Source of the DNA: Caulobacter hibisci
GTDB lineage: Bacteria; Pseudomonadota; Alphaproteobacteria; Caulobacterales; Caulobacteraceae
DNA length: 64,000 nt
Assembly (NCBI RefSeq): GCF_016135805.1
Contig: NZ_JADWOX010000008.1
Span: 168,618-232,617 of the forward strand
Direction of reading: 5' to 3'
A program made the translations under genes and the position numbers. Positions 8,042-16,801 of this stretch are shown here, piece after piece; the stretch's first letter is position 1; each line of letters starts with the position of its first letter. The notes under the pieces are model-generated. The model had not been told where the DNA came from. It did no database searches and was given only the letters and a program-made list of their open reading frames with translations.

Positions 8042-8132
8042 CATTCCCCGCGAAGGCGGGGACCCAAGCTGGCTCACAGGACGAGCCTGAGCACATCCGC
8101 ACCTCGGCTTGGATCCCCGCCTCCGCGGGGAT
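8042..8132. repeat. Palindromic repeat, type IV (GCGGGGA hairpins)
   Basis: CATTCCCCGCGAAGGCGGGG...CCCAAGC (8042-8069) is an inverted copy of GCTTGG.TCCCCGCCTCCGCGGGGATG (8106-8132). Each arm folds on its own and the two arms pair with each other. It lies after the end of the M20 peptidase gene. With the 50-residue frame it accounts for most of the gap 7797-8154. Confidence 0.8.
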
Positions 8133-8154
8133 GAACGGAGAGAATGGTGAGAGA

Positions 8155-9621
8155 TCAGCGCCCCGCCGTCTCCACCAGCCGCTGGTAGAACCGCACCATC
8201 TCCTCGAGGTTGGCCAAGGTCATGTGCTCGTTGGTGCCATGGATCATCTTGGTGCCGTCCATCGACAGGGTGATCGGCTGGAAGCGGTAGATGTCGTCGG
8301 CGATCGGCGACATGAAGCGGCTGTCGGTGGCGGCGATCACGAGGCCCGGCGCGACCGGCGCGCCGCTCTCGTTTCCGGCCAGCGAGGCCAGGGTCTTCCA
8401 GCCGCCTGACGTCGTCGAAGACACCGGCGAGGGATCGTTGGGCTGGCGCTCCCAGGCCAGGGTCACCGGCAGGTCGCCGACGGCGCCCTTGGCGCGGGCC
8501 ATCACCGCGGCCGAGCTGTCGTCCGGCGCGATGCGGTAGTTGATCCAGGCCGTGGCGTCCTGCGGCAGGACGTTGTCCTTGGGCGAGCCCTTCAGCATGG
8601 TCGGGGCGATCGTCGTGTGCAGCATGGCCGCCCCGGCCGGCGACTTGGCCATCTGCTTGATCAGCAGCGGCGAGAACAGCCAGGTGTTGGCCGCCGCCAT
8701 CTTCGCCACGGGCGAGGCGCTGGGGGCCAGCGACTTCAGCATGTCGGCGCCGGGGCCTTCGAACTTCATCGGATGGGGATGGTCGGCGATGGCCAGCACC
8801 GCGCGGGCCAGGGTGGTGACTCCGGTCTGGGCCGGCGGGGTCGAGGAGTGGCCGCCCGGGGCCGGGGCGGTGACCCGCAGCGTGCCATAGCCCTTTTCGG
8901 CCACGCCGATGATCGCCGCCGGGCCCTTGGTCACCGGATTGTCGGCCACCACCACCATGCCCTCGTCGAGCACGAACCAGGCTTTGACGCCCCGCGCCTT
9001 CAGCGCGTCGGCCATGGCCCGGGCGCCGGCGCCGCCGACCTCCTCGTCATGGCCGCTGGCGATGATGACGGTGCGCTTGGGGACGAAGCCGCCGGCCGCC
9101 AGGCCCTCGACCGCTTCGAACAGGCCGACCAGCGAGCCCTTGTCGTCGACCGAGCCGCGGCCCCAGACCGCGCCCTCGGCCACCACGCCGTCGAACGGCG
9201 GATGCTTCCAGTCCTTCTCGGTGCCCGGCGTCACCGGCACCACGTCCTGGTGAGCCATCAACACGACCGGCGGCAGCGACGGGTCCGAGCCCTTCCAGGT
9301 GTAGATGAGGGCGTGGCCGCCGACGACCTCGCGGGTCATGGCCTTGTGGGCGGCGGGGTAGGTGCTCTGCAGCCAAGCGTGCAGGGCGTCCCATTGGGCG
9401 AGATCGTTCTCGGCGGCGTCCTGGTGGCTGACGGTCTGGAAGCGGACGGCCTCGCCCAGGTGGGCGGCGGCCTTGGCGGCGTCGAACGGACGGGCGGCGG
9501 CGAGAACGACGTCGCCCGCGGGGGCCGGCGGCTTGAAGGTGGCGGTGCGCACCGCGACCACCCCGGCCAGCACGGCGACGACGCCGACCGTGCCCAGCGC
9601 GACCTTGCTCTTCCACCCCAT
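8155..9621 (-). CDS. M20 family metallopeptidase, membrane-anchored (carboxypeptidase S/PM20D1-like)
   Basis: This encodes 488 residues. An N-terminal hydrophobic segment (KVALGTVGVVAVLAGVVAV) acts as signal anchor or signal peptide. The zinc sites of M20 enzymes are visible: VVLMAHQDVVPV (first His and Asp), WGRGSVDDKGSLVG, the catalytic Glu in SGHDEEVGGAGA, and a late MIHGTNEHM His. It likely hydrolyses peptide or N-acyl amino acid bonds outside the cytoplasm. The ATG at 9621 is preceded by GGAGGGG; an upstream frame to 9717 lacks this. It stands alone between a repeat and the beta-barrel gene. Confidence 0.88.
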   Translation of the reverse strand: MGWKSKVALGTVGVVAVLAGVVAVRTATFKPPAPAGDVVLAAARPFDAAKAAAHLGEAVRFQTVSHQDAAENDLAQWDALHAWLQSTYPAAHKAMTREVVGGHALIYTWKGSDPSLPPVVLMAHQDVVPVTPGTEKDWKHPPFDGVVAEGAVWGRGSVDDKGSLVGLFEAVEGLAAGGFVPKRTVIIASGHDEEVGGAGARAMADALKARGVKAWFVLDEGMVVVADNPVTKGPAAIIGVAEKGYGTLRVTAPAPGGHSSTPPAQTGVTTLARAVLAIADHPHPMKFEGPGADMLKSLAPSASPVAKMAAANTWLFSPLLIKQMAKSPAGAAMLHTTIAPTMLKGSPKDNVLPQDATAWINYRIAPDDSSAAVMARAKGAVGDLPVTLAWERQPNDPSPVSSTTSGGWKTLASLAGNESGAPVAPGLVIAATDSRFMSPIADDIYRFQPITLSMDGTKMIHGTNEHMTLANLEEMVRFYQRLVETAGR

Positions 9622-9724
9622 GACGCCCCTCCGCGAATGCCAGGGCGCGACTGTGGGACGGGACGGCGTGGTTGCCAATCCCCATTTCGATACGCGATGG
9701 ATCGAAATGGGGAGCACGGCTTTT

Positions 9725-10561
9725 CTAGAAGCGATAGCTGGCGGTCATCCGCACACTGTGCACCTCCAGAAGGTTCTCGGCCCGCTGCATGTCGGTGCCG
9801 GCCGCATTGGTCAGGATGAAGGGATTGGTCGCTGGCGCGGGCCCTTGCACGCGGACCGGGCCGCTGTCGTCCTCGAGCCGGGTGTAGAGATATTCCAGCC
9901 CCAGCCGCACACGGCCATCGATCTGCCGCTCCAGCCCAACGCCGGCCTGATAGCCGTCGGCCTTGTCGTCATGATCGGCGACGAAGGTGTTGACGGTATT
10001 GCTGGTGCGGAAGGCGTGATCGAGGTCGCCCCGCGCCACGCCCCCCGTGGCGTAGGCCAGATAGGGACCCATGGCGTAGCCGCCGCGTAGGCGGACGGCG
10101 GCCAGCGACTTCAGTCGGCGGTCGAAGCTGTAGAAGGCCGGGGTGGTGGAAAAGGCCGTCACCCGATCCTCCAGTCGCAGGCGCTCGATCTCGGCCACGC
10201 CGCCGATCACGAACGACCCGAACTGCCAGTCGTAGCCGCCGCGCAGGCCCAGTTCCCAGTTGTTGTCGTCGTCGCCGACGCAGCCGCCAGCCGCGGTCGG
10301 TCCCTTGGCGAAGCCGTCGCAGAAGCCCGGCGAGAAGGCGTTGGCGCCAGCCGCCGTGGTGACGGTGTCGCCGTACTGGCCGTCGAGGTTCTTGTCGAAC
10401 ACCACCTGCTCGCCGGTGTTATCGGCGCTCTTGGCGTAGCCGAACAGCGCCCCGACATAGGGGCCGCTCCATTGGCCGGTCATGCCCTGGGCCTGGGCCG
10501 ATCCGCCGAGGATGGCGCTCGCCGCGAGCGCCAGGGCGGCGGCCTTAAAGGTCTTGGTCAT
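9725..10561 (-). CDS. Outer-membrane beta-barrel protein (porin/opacity-like)
   Basis: This 278-residue protein has a signal peptide (TKTFKAAALALAASAILGGSAQA) followed by QGMTGQWSGPYVGALFGYAKS, a typical first strand. Alternating strands follow, with segments such as WELGLRGGYDWQFGSFVIGG and VGLERQIDGRVRLGLEYLYTRL. It ends in MTASYRF, a C-terminal aromatic that fits the BAM insertion signal. Two Cys lie in the first large loop (GFCDGFAKG, GGCVGDDDN). It resembles the eight-strand outer-membrane family; cargo or ligand is unknown. Confidence 0.85.
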   Translation of the reverse strand: MTKTFKAAALALAASAILGGSAQAQGMTGQWSGPYVGALFGYAKSADNTGEQVVFDKNLDGQYGDTVTTAAGANAFSPGFCDGFAKGPTAAGGCVGDDDNNWELGLRGGYDWQFGSFVIGGVAEIERLRLEDRVTAFSTTPAFYSFDRRLKSLAAVRLRGGYAMGPYLAYATGGVARGDLDHAFRTSNTVNTFVADHDDKADGYQAGVGLERQIDGRVRLGLEYLYTRLEDDSGPVRVQGPAPATNPFILTNAAGTDMQRAENLLEVHSVRMTASYRF

Positions 10562-10642
10562 TGTGGTGGTCCCTCCGGCGGCCGGGGGCGCCGCCGAAGG
10601 GAGCTACGAGCGAACAACGTTCGCGGATGCGGCCAGCGCCCC

Positions 10643-10882
10643 TCAGCCCTTCACATGCGTCGTCGGCCGATCGTCGCCTTCGGACACCTCCGCGCGCCAC
10701 TGGCCCTTCTCGTCTTCGTAGGTGATGCCGGTGGTCTCGCCCGCCACTTGCTGCTCGCCGGCGGCGCGCTTGGCGGCGGCCAGGGCGGCGTCGTGGCTGG
10801 GGAAGGTCTCGGAGAACACCGCGCCCAGCTTGTAGGCCCAGCCGCCGTCGTGCTCGACGATGGTGTAGGTGATGTCGGTCAT
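10643..10882 (-). CDS. DUF2188-like small protein
   Basis: This encodes 79 residues starting MTDITYTIVEHDGGWAYKLG and continuing ETFPSHDAALAAAKRAAGEQ. The pattern of a short beta hairpin, a Gly-Trp-x-Tyr/Val-Lys turn and an Ala-rich helix is that of the DUF2188 family, small stress-associated proteins without an assigned role. The stop is 81 bases from the start of the beta-barrel gene and its start is 90 bases from the end of the crotonyl-CoA carboxylase/reductase gene. Confidence 0.75.
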   Translation of the reverse strand: MTDITYTIVEHDGGWAYKLGAVFSETFPSHDAALAAAKRAAGEQQVAGETTGITYEDEKGQWRAEVSEGDDRPTTHVKG

Positions 10883-10972
10883 GGGAACTCCTCGTGGTGC
10901 GGTGACAACAGGCGCGAGAGGGACGTGGTTCCGGCGCGCTGTCTTGGACGCAGGCGCCGTGTCGCGCGCGCC

Positions 10973-12253
10973 CTACCCTTCCCCGCCCAGCTCCTGCACC
11001 TCCTCGAACGTCCGCAGGCCCGGGCGCTGGGCGCAGACCAGCACGCCCATGTTTCCGGGCAGGTGCTGGTTGGCCAGCATCTTCTCGTGGGCGGCGGGGA
11101 TGTCGTTCCAGGGGAACACTTCCGACAGGCAGGGGTCGACGCGGCGGTCGATGACCAGCTGGTTGGCGGCGCTGGCCTGCATCAGGTTGGCGAAGTGCGA
11201 CCCCTGCACGCGCTTTTGGCGCATCCACAGGAAGCGGGCGTCCATGGTCAGGTTGAAGCCGCTGGTGCCGGCGCAGATGGCGACCATGCCGCCGCGCTTC
11301 ACGACGAAGACGGAGACCGGGAAGGTCGACTCGCCCGGGTGCTCGAACACCAGATCGACGTCCTTGTTGCCGGTGATCTGCCAGATGGCTTTGCCGAACT
11401 TGCGGCTCTCCTTCATGTAGTCGGAGAACTCCGGGCCGTTGACCTTGGGCAGCTGGCCCCAGCAGTTGAATTCCTTGCGGTTCAGCACCGCCTTGGCGCC
11501 CATCGACAGCACGAACTCGCGCTTGTCGTCGTCGCTGACCACGCCGATCGCGTTGGCGCCCGCGACGGCCGCCAGCTGTACGGCGAAGACCCCGAGGCCC
11601 CCGGACGCGCCCCAGACCAGCACGTTCTGGCCGGGCTTCAGCTCATGCGGCTTGTGGCCGAACAGCATGCGGTAGGCGGTGGCCAGGGTCAGGGTGTAGC
11701 AGGCCGCTTCCTCCCAGGTCAGGTGACGGGGGCGCGGCATCAGCTGGCGGGATTGGACGCGGCAGAACTGGGCGAAGCTGCCGTCCGGCGTCTCGTAGCC
11801 CCAGATGCGCTGGCTGGACGAATACATCGGGTCGCCGCCGTTGCACTCCTCGTCGTCGCCGTCGTCCTGATTGCAGTGGATGACGACCTCGTCGCCCAGC
11901 TTCCAGCGCTTGACCTTGGCGCCCACAGCCCAGACGACGCCCGAGGCGTCGGAGCCGGCGACGTGGAAGGGATGCTTGTGGCCGTCGAGCGGGCTGATCG
12001 GCTCGCCGAGGGCGGCCCAGATGCCGTTGTAGTTGACGCCGGCGGCCATCACGAGGACCAGCACCTCGTCCTCGCCGATCTCCCAGGTCGGCACCACCTC
12101 GACCTGCATGGCCGAACCCGGCGGGCCGTGGCGCTCCTTGCGGATCGTCCAGGCGTACATCGACTTGGGCACGTGGAAGGCCGGCGGGATCTCGCCGATC
12201 TCATAGAGGTCTTTGACGGCAGACGTGGCGGTTTCGAGGGTCGCGGCGGTCAT
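10973..12253 (-). CDS. ccrA: Crotonyl-CoA carboxylase/reductase
   Basis: This is a 426-residue NADPH enzyme of the medium-chain dehydrogenase superfamily. It converts crotonyl-CoA plus CO2 into ethylmalonyl-CoA, the signature step of the ethylmalonyl-CoA pathway for acetate assimilation. Supporting features are the Ccr-specific N-terminus (AFHVPKSMYAWTIRKERHGP), the segment CNQDDGDDEECNGGDPMYSSSQRIWGYE (shown broken: CNQDDGDDEE, GGDPMYSSSQRIWGYE), and the nucleotide-binding LVWGASGGLGVFAVQLA. The ATG at 12253 follows GGGAGTGAT. A crotonase is divergently transcribed from the other side of a 291-base gap and may supply or use a pathway intermediate. Confidence 0.95.
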   Translation of the reverse strand: MTAATLETATSAVKDLYEIGEIPPAFHVPKSMYAWTIRKERHGPPGSAMQVEVVPTWEIGEDEVLVLVMAAGVNYNGIWAALGEPISPLDGHKHPFHVAGSDASGVVWAVGAKVKRWKLGDEVVIHCNQDDGDDEECNGGDPMYSSSQRIWGYETPDGSFAQFCRVQSRQLMPRPRHLTWEEAACYTLTLATAYRMLFGHKPHELKPGQNVLVWGASGGLGVFAVQLAAVAGANAIGVVSDDDKREFVLSMGAKAVLNRKEFNCWGQLPKVNGPEFSDYMKESRKFGKAIWQITGNKDVDLVFEHPGESTFPVSVFVVKRGGMVAICAGTSGFNLTMDARFLWMRQKRVQGSHFANLMQASAANQLVIDRRVDPCLSEVFPWNDIPAAHEKMLANQHLPGNMGVLVCAQRPGLRTFEEVQELGGEG

Positions 12254-12544
12254 ATCACTCCCCGGCTTTTGGCCCCGGCTCTTCGGCGCTGCAACATGAA
12301 CGCCAAAAGGACTGTTTGCGCTCCGCGGTACGGTTCGGCGCGAACGAAAAACGCGCCGCCGGGCCGTCGTTCTTATCGTGTTCTCCGGCGACGCTAAGCC
12401 TGCCGGTATGGCGAAGGCTGAGACAAGCGTTCGGATCTGGCAAGTGGAATCCTTGTGCGTCGCAGCATGGTTGCGCGAGAAACCATCCGTGACCCCGGAG
12501 GTTGCGCGCTTCCCATTCGCGCCGCGCCGGGCGAGGTTGCGGAC
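12254..12544. promoter_or_regulatory. Divergent promoter region between ccrA and the crotonase gene
   Basis: This 291-base stretch must hold promoters for both genes. I see no confident -35/-10 pair or strong palindrome. A plus-strand frame is open from a GTG at 12455 into the crotonase gene, so a longer crotonase N-terminus cannot be excluded, but those residues do not look like the family. Confidence 0.4.
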
Positions 12545-13294
12545 ATGACGCCGACGATCCCGCCGCTGCTGCACGTCTCGCGCCCCACGGGCTCCATCAT
12601 CCTGCTGGAGCTGGACGCCCCGCCGGCCAACGCGCTCGGCCTTTCCCTGCGCGCCCAGCTGGTCCGGGCGCTCGACGAAATCGCCACCGACGACGACGTC
12701 CGCGCCGTGGTGCTGACCGGACGGGGCGCGGTGTTCTGCGCCGGCGACGACCTGCGCGAGGCGGCCGTACGCGGCGACGGCGCCCTGGCGGCGGTGGAAG
12801 ACTTCAATCGGCTGATGGACTGGGTCGAGGCCCTGCGGGTGCCGACCATCGCCGCCATCGACGGCTGGTGCTTTGGCGGCGGGCTGGAGCTCGCTTTGGC
12901 CTGCGACATCCGCCTGGCCAGCGACCGGGCGGTGTTCGCCGCCTCTGGCGTCAACATCGGCCTGGTGGCCTCGGTGACGCGCCTGCCCAGGCTGATCGGC
13001 GCCGCCCGCGCCAAAGCCCACCTGCTGACCGGCGCCCAGTTCGATCCGGCCCGCGCCCTGTTCGACGGGATCATCACCGCCGTCCACACGCCCCAGACCC
13101 TGCTGCGCGAGGCCATGAGCCTGGCCGAGGCCATATCCTCTCGCGCGCCCCTGGCCGTGGAGGCGACCAAGCGGATCGTCGACGGGCGGTCTTACGTGGA
13201 AGAAGAGCTGCCGGCCCTGATCGCAAGCGCCGACCACAAGGAGGCGATCTCGGCGTTCATGGCCAAGCGCACGGCGGATTTCCGCAGGAAGTAG
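12545..13294 (+). CDS. Enoyl-CoA hydratase/isomerase family protein (crotonase)
   Basis: This encodes 249 residues of the crotonase fold. The CoA-thioester oxyanion segments are visible as GRGAVFCAGDDLREA (about residues 58-72) and DGWCFGGGLELALACDIRLAS (about 105-125). The end has a typical EAISAFMAKRTADFRRK. The usual catalytic Glu pair of hydratases is not obvious, so isomerase or decarboxylase chemistry is possible. It is divergent from ccrA; an ethylmalonyl-CoA decarboxylase or a hydratase feeding crotonyl-CoA would both make sense, but this is inference. The ATG at 12545 is chosen by family length; its Shine-Dalgarno is weak. Confidence 0.82.
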   Translation: MTPTIPPLLHVSRPTGSIILLELDAPPANALGLSLRAQLVRALDEIATDDDVRAVVLTGRGAVFCAGDDLREAAVRGDGALAAVEDFNRLMDWVEALRVPTIAAIDGWCFGGGLELALACDIRLASDRAVFAASGVNIGLVASVTRLPRLIGAARAKAHLLTGAQFDPARALFDGIITAVHTPQTLLREAMSLAEAISSRAPLAVEATKRIVDGRSYVEEELPALIASADHKEAISAFMAKRTADFRRK

Positions 13295-13465
13295 ATCCTT
13301 CTCCCCTTGCGGGAGAAGGTGGCGGTCGAAGACCGTCGGATGAGGGGTCTCTCAGACACGAGACGCTTCATCCAGTCTGGCCGCCACACGCCGCTTTGAG
13401 TTCTGAGAGACCCCTCACCCGACCTGCTTCGCAGGCCACCCTCTCCCGCAAGGGGAGAGGGAAAA
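13295..13465. repeat. Large intergenic inverted repeat, type I
   Basis: The left arm TCCTTCTCCCCTTGCGGGAGAAGG...GATGAGGGGTCTCTCAG pairs with the right arm GAGAGACCCCTCACCCGACC...CTCTCCCGCAAGGGGAGAGG. It is close to the copies at 3091, 28154 and 36726. It separates the convergent crotonase and TauD-like genes. Confidence 0.85.
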
Positions 13466-14278
13466 TCAAACCGGCTTATCCCCCGCGATCGTCACCCGGA
13501 ACCCCGAACGGACGTCCGGGAAATAGTCCCAGATCGCCTGGTGCCAGGTGCAGCGGTTGTCCCAGAAGGCCACCGAATTGGGCCGCCAGCGGAAGCGGAC
13601 CTGGAAGTCCGGGTTGGCGGCGTGGTGGTAGAGGTAGCCCAGGATCGCGGCGCTCTCGGCCTTGGGCAGGCCGGCGATGTGGGTGGTGTAGGACGGATTG
13701 ACGAACAGGCTCTTGCGGCCGCTGACCGGGTGGGTGCGCACCACCGGGTGGGCGGTGCAATTGTACTGCCGGTCGAGGTCGGGGAAGAGCGCCTTGTAGA
13801 TCGGGTTGGCGTCGTGGACGGCGCTCAGACCCTCCAGATAGGCCTTCATGCGATCCGACAGGGTGTCGTAGGCCGCGTACATGCTGGCGAAGACGGTGTC
13901 GCCGCCGTCGTTGGGCACGATCGGCATGTGCAGGATGCTGCCGAGCGGCGGTTCGGGATCGCAGGTCAGGTCCGAGTGCCAGCTCTCGCCGGCCACGAAC
14001 TTGGAATTGCCGTCGGCGTGGATGGCCACGATCTCGGGATGGTCGGCCAGGCCCGGCACGCCCGAATGGATGGCCAGCGACCCGAACTTGCGGCCCAGCG
14101 CCTTGTGGGCGTCGTGGGTCATCTCCTGGTCGCGGAAGAACAGCACCTGGTGCTGGGTCAGGGCCTGGTGCAGTTCCTCGAACTGCCGGTTCGACAGCGG
14201 CTGGCCCAGGTCGAGGCCGAACACCTCGGCGCCGATCCGGCGGGTCATCGGCTTCACTTCCAGCACGTCGTAGGCCAT
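13466..14278 (-). CDS. TauD/TfdA family Fe(II)/2-oxoglutarate-dependent dioxygenase
   Basis: This encodes 270 residues. The iron ligands are H101-x-D103 (SWHSDLT) and H246 (TWHQAIWDY), with the 2-oxoglutarate Arg at about 257 (VRSGFRV). Such enzymes hydroxylate a carbon next to a heteroatom, releasing sulfite, amine or alcohol from the substrate. It is the last gene of a seven-gene minus-strand operon and begins 11 bases after the flavin reductase gene. Within that operon it may perform a second oxidative step after the RutA-like monooxygenase; the real substrate is unknown. Confidence 0.9.
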   Translation of the reverse strand: MAYDVLEVKPMTRRIGAEVFGLDLGQPLSNRQFEELHQALTQHQVLFFRDQEMTHDAHKALGRKFGSLAIHSGVPGLADHPEIVAIHADGNSKFVAGESWHSDLTCDPEPPLGSILHMPIVPNDGGDTVFASMYAAYDTLSDRMKAYLEGLSAVHDANPIYKALFPDLDRQYNCTAHPVVRTHPVSGRKSLFVNPSYTTHIAGLPKAESAAILGYLYHHAANPDFQVRFRWRPNSVAFWDNRCTWHQAIWDYFPDVRSGFRVTIAGDKPV

Positions 14279-14289
14279 CGAACGCTCTC

Positions 14290-14787
14290 TCAGGATTTAA
14301 GAAACTGGCCGCGCACGTAGACGAGCGGCGGCTTGGACTCGTCGATGCGGATGGAAACCACCCGGCCGACGAGGATCTCGTGGTCGCCGCCGTCGTGGGC
14401 GGCGTGCAGCTCGCATTCGACCGCCGCCACGCCGCCGGCCAGCACTGGAGCGGCGGTGGCGCCCGGCTCCAGGGCGGCCAGGGCGAAGCGGTCGTCGCAG
14501 CCCGACCTGGCGAAGGCGTAGGCCAGCTCGCCCTGGTCGGCGGCCAGGATGTTGACGCAGAACACCCCGGCCTCGCGCACGGCGGCCAGGGTGCGGCTCT
14601 CGCGCTTGAGGCAGGCCAGCACCAGCGGCGGGTCCATCGACAGCGACGAGAAGGCGCTGACCGTCGTGCCCGACAGCTGGCCATCCAGCGCCGTGGTCAC
14701 CACCGTCACGCCGGCCGCGAAGCCGCCCATGGCCTTGCGGAACAGGGCGGGGTCGGTTGCGGCGGAGGCCAGGGCCACGCCCGTCAC
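14290..14787 (-). CDS. Flavin reductase family protein (RutF/HpaC-like)
   Basis: This 165-residue FMN-binding split-barrel protein uses NAD(P)H to make reduced flavin. Diagnostic segments are FRKAMGGFAAGVTVVTT, SGTTVSAFSSLSMDPPLVLACL and GVFCVNILAADQ. It starts with GTG, overlapping the stop of the M20 hydrolase gene (GTGA), so translation is coupled. In the operon it is the natural supplier of reduced FMN to the RutA-like two-component monooxygenase, as RutF is in the uracil pathway. Confidence 0.9.
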   Translation of the reverse strand: MTGVALASAATDPALFRKAMGGFAAGVTVVTTALDGQLSGTTVSAFSSLSMDPPLVLACLKRESRTLAAVREAGVFCVNILAADQGELAYAFARSGCDDRFALAALEPGATAAPVLAGGVAAVECELHAAHDGGDHEILVGRVVSIRIDESKPPLVYVRGQFLKS

Positions 14788-16169
14788 TCGCCCCCGAACG
14801 GGTTGTCGCCATAGACCGGCGGGGCGCGGTTTCCCGTCTCGGCCGTCTCGGCCCGGCCGCAGACCGCCAGGGCGGTCAGGGCGTAGACCAGGGCGCTGTC
14901 GACCAGGTCCTTAGGGGTCGGCCGCCAGCGGGCGAAACCCGTGGTGATGGCCGGGATGCGGTGCATGTTGAAGACGTTGTGGTCGCGCCACATGCTGGAA
15001 TAGACCGGCGCGGCCTTGGCGACCGGGTGGCCCAGCGACAGCTGGGTGGCGACATCCACGGCCCCGACCAGCGGGGCCACCTCGGCGGCGTCGGCCTCGA
15101 AGCCGTGGCGTACGACCACCGGCTCGACCTCGATCCCGGCGATGCCCGTGGCCCGCACCATGGCCTCCAGCGAATGCTGGATGTCGGCCACGCGCTGGCG
15201 GGGGTTGAGGCCCACTTCCAGATAGAGGTTCACCCGCTCGGTGCCGGCCCCGAAAGCGTAGGGGATGCCGCCGCGGATCGAGGCCAGCTGCGACTTCGGC
15301 TGGGCCGTGCCGCCGGGGCTCTCATAGAGGCTGGCCTTCTCCCATTCGCCGCTCCAGGCGTGGATGGCTTCGGTCAGCTTGCCGATCTTGTAGAGCGGGT
15401 TGGGGTGCTCGGCGGCCGTGGCCGGGTGGGTCAGCAGCGGGGTGAACACCCCCTCGCCCCAGACCGTGATCTTGAACACCGCATAGCCGCAGCCGACCCA
15501 GGTCAGGCCGAAGTCGCAGCCCTCGGCGGCGATGGCGTAGTCGGGGGCGACGCCGCCGTGGTGGAACAGGTAGTGGGCGCCGATGTCCTTGCCCATATAG
15601 GCGATCCCGCGATGCTCCTCGATCGGCTCGGGGCCGATCTCGCCGGGGCAGGCGGTGAGATACATCTTGCCGGCCAGGTCGTAGCCGGCCGCCTTCAGCG
15701 CCTTGGCGGCGATCAGGAAACAGGCCATCGGCCCGCGGTCGTTGGCGATCGGATAGCCGTAGAGCTTGCCGTCCTCCAGCCAGCACTTCTCCCACTCGGG
15801 ATTGGCCAGGGTCGAGGGGCTGTACTTGTAGGCGTCGAGGTCGGGATTCCAAGTCGGCGCCTCGGTGTCGAGGTGGGCGGTGAACAGCAGGTTCTTGCCG
15901 ACACCCTTGCCGCCGTGCGTGCCGATGATGTTCGGGCGCTCGGGCGTGGCTCCCACCTTGCGCGGCGAGAAGCCCTCGCGCGCCATCCAGTCGTAGACGT
16001 AGTTGGCGACCTCCAGCTCCTTGCCCGAGGGGGCGGGGATGTTGCCCAGCGTCAGGGCCAGCTCGACGATCTCGCTTTCGCTGATCGCGGCGGCGATGGC
16101 GGCGCGGTCGGCTTCCGTGACCGCATAGGGCGCGGCGACGCCCGGAATGTTGGCGAACCCGTCGGCCAT
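14784..16169 (-). CDS. M20-family zinc hydrolase (ArgE/DapE/amidohydrolase-like)
   Basis: This encodes 461 residues. The family pattern is visible in SGKELEVANYVYDWM, LLFTAHLDTEAP (first zinc His-x-Asp), YPIANDRGPMACFLIAAKAL (bridging Asp), and YLTACPGEIGPEPIEE (acidic region replacing the common EExG). A late His lies in WRDHNVFNMHRIPAIT. Such enzymes cleave amide, carbamoyl or N-acyl bonds in the cytoplasm. The ATG at 16169 overlaps the TGA of the upstream hydrolase gene (TGATG) and has GGAGG close by. In the operon it probably hydrolyses a ring-opened amide intermediate; the substrate cannot be read from sequence. Confidence 0.85.
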   Translation of the reverse strand: MADGFANIPGVAAPYAVTEADRAAIAAAISESEIVELALTLGNIPAPSGKELEVANYVYDWMAREGFSPRKVGATPERPNIIGTHGGKGVGKNLLFTAHLDTEAPTWNPDLDAYKYSPSTLANPEWEKCWLEDGKLYGYPIANDRGPMACFLIAAKALKAAGYDLAGKMYLTACPGEIGPEPIEEHRGIAYMGKDIGAHYLFHHGGVAPDYAIAAEGCDFGLTWVGCGYAVFKITVWGEGVFTPLLTHPATAAEHPNPLYKIGKLTEAIHAWSGEWEKASLYESPGGTAQPKSQLASIRGGIPYAFGAGTERVNLYLEVGLNPRQRVADIQHSLEAMVRATGIAGIEVEPVVVRHGFEADAAEVAPLVGAVDVATQLSLGHPVAKAAPVYSSMWRDHNVFNMHRIPAITTGFARWRPTPKDLVDSALVYALTALAVCGRAETAETGNRAPPVYGDNPFGGE

Positions 16170-16801
16170 CACGCGGCCTCCTTCCAGGCTTTGGCGACCT
16201 CGACGCTGTCGGTGAGGATCGCGGTGTTCAGCGCCATGGTCTTCAGAGCCACCTCGTGCAGGTCAGGCTCGTAGGCGGCGCAGGCGTCGGCGGCGACGAA
16301 GACGTGGTAGTCGAGGTCGAAGGCGTCGGCGGCGGTGGCCGCCACGCAGCACTCGGTGGTCAGGCCGCAGACCACAAGCGTATCGACGCCCATGGCCTTC
16401 AGGCGGGCGTCGAGATCGGTGCCGACGAAGCCGCTGTAGCGGGTCTTGGCCACCACCAGTTCGCCCTGCGCCGGCTGAGGTCCGTAGAAGGCGCTGCCCG
16501 GCTGGCCGGCGCGGCACAGGGCCGCCTCGCTGTCGGGATCGCCGCCGCGACGGCGCATGCGCTCGTTCCACGACGGGCTGTCGCTTTCCGGCGACGTGAA
16601 CAGGCCGACGAACACCACCGGCACGCCGGCCTCCCGCGCGACCGCGACCAGGGCCGCCGCCGCATCCACGGCCGGCCCTGCCATGCCCATGTCGACGCCA
16701 TACTGGCCCAGCAGACCGTCTGGCGAGGCGAAATCGACCTGGATGTCGATCACCGCCAGCGCCGTGCGACCGGGCGCGATCCAGCCTGCGAAGTCGCTCA
16801 C
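16169..16801 (-). CDS. Isochorismatase-family cysteine hydrolase (RutB-like)
   Basis: This encodes 210 residues starting with GTG, overlapping the stop of the RutA-like gene (GTGA). The catalytic triad is visible: D19 (AVIDIQVDF), K119 (VVAKTRYSGF) and C152 (GLTTECCVAAT). The KTRYSGFVGT stretch resembles the KPRYSGF of ureidoacrylate amidohydrolase RutB. Such enzymes hydrolyse ureido, carbamoyl or amide groups. Position directly after the RutA-like gene repeats the rutAB order, so it probably acts on the product of that monooxygenase. It is somewhat shorter than E. coli RutB and the substrate may differ. Confidence 0.88.
   Translation of the reverse strand: MSDFAGWIAPGRTALAVIDIQVDFASPDGLLGQYGVDMGMAGPAVDAAAALVAVAREAGVPVVFVGLFTSPESDSPSWNERMRRRGGDPDSEAALCRAGQPGSAFYGPQPAQGELVVAKTRYSGFVGTDLDARLKAMGVDTLVVCGLTTECCVAATAADAFDLDYHVFVAADACAAYEPDLHEVALKTMALNTAILTDSVEVAKAWKEAA

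Noticed and set aside
12254..13237. Minus-strand frame extending ccrA upstream through the crotonase
   Set aside because: It is antisense to the crotonase; the ATG at 12253 with GGGAGTGAT gives the normal Ccr start.
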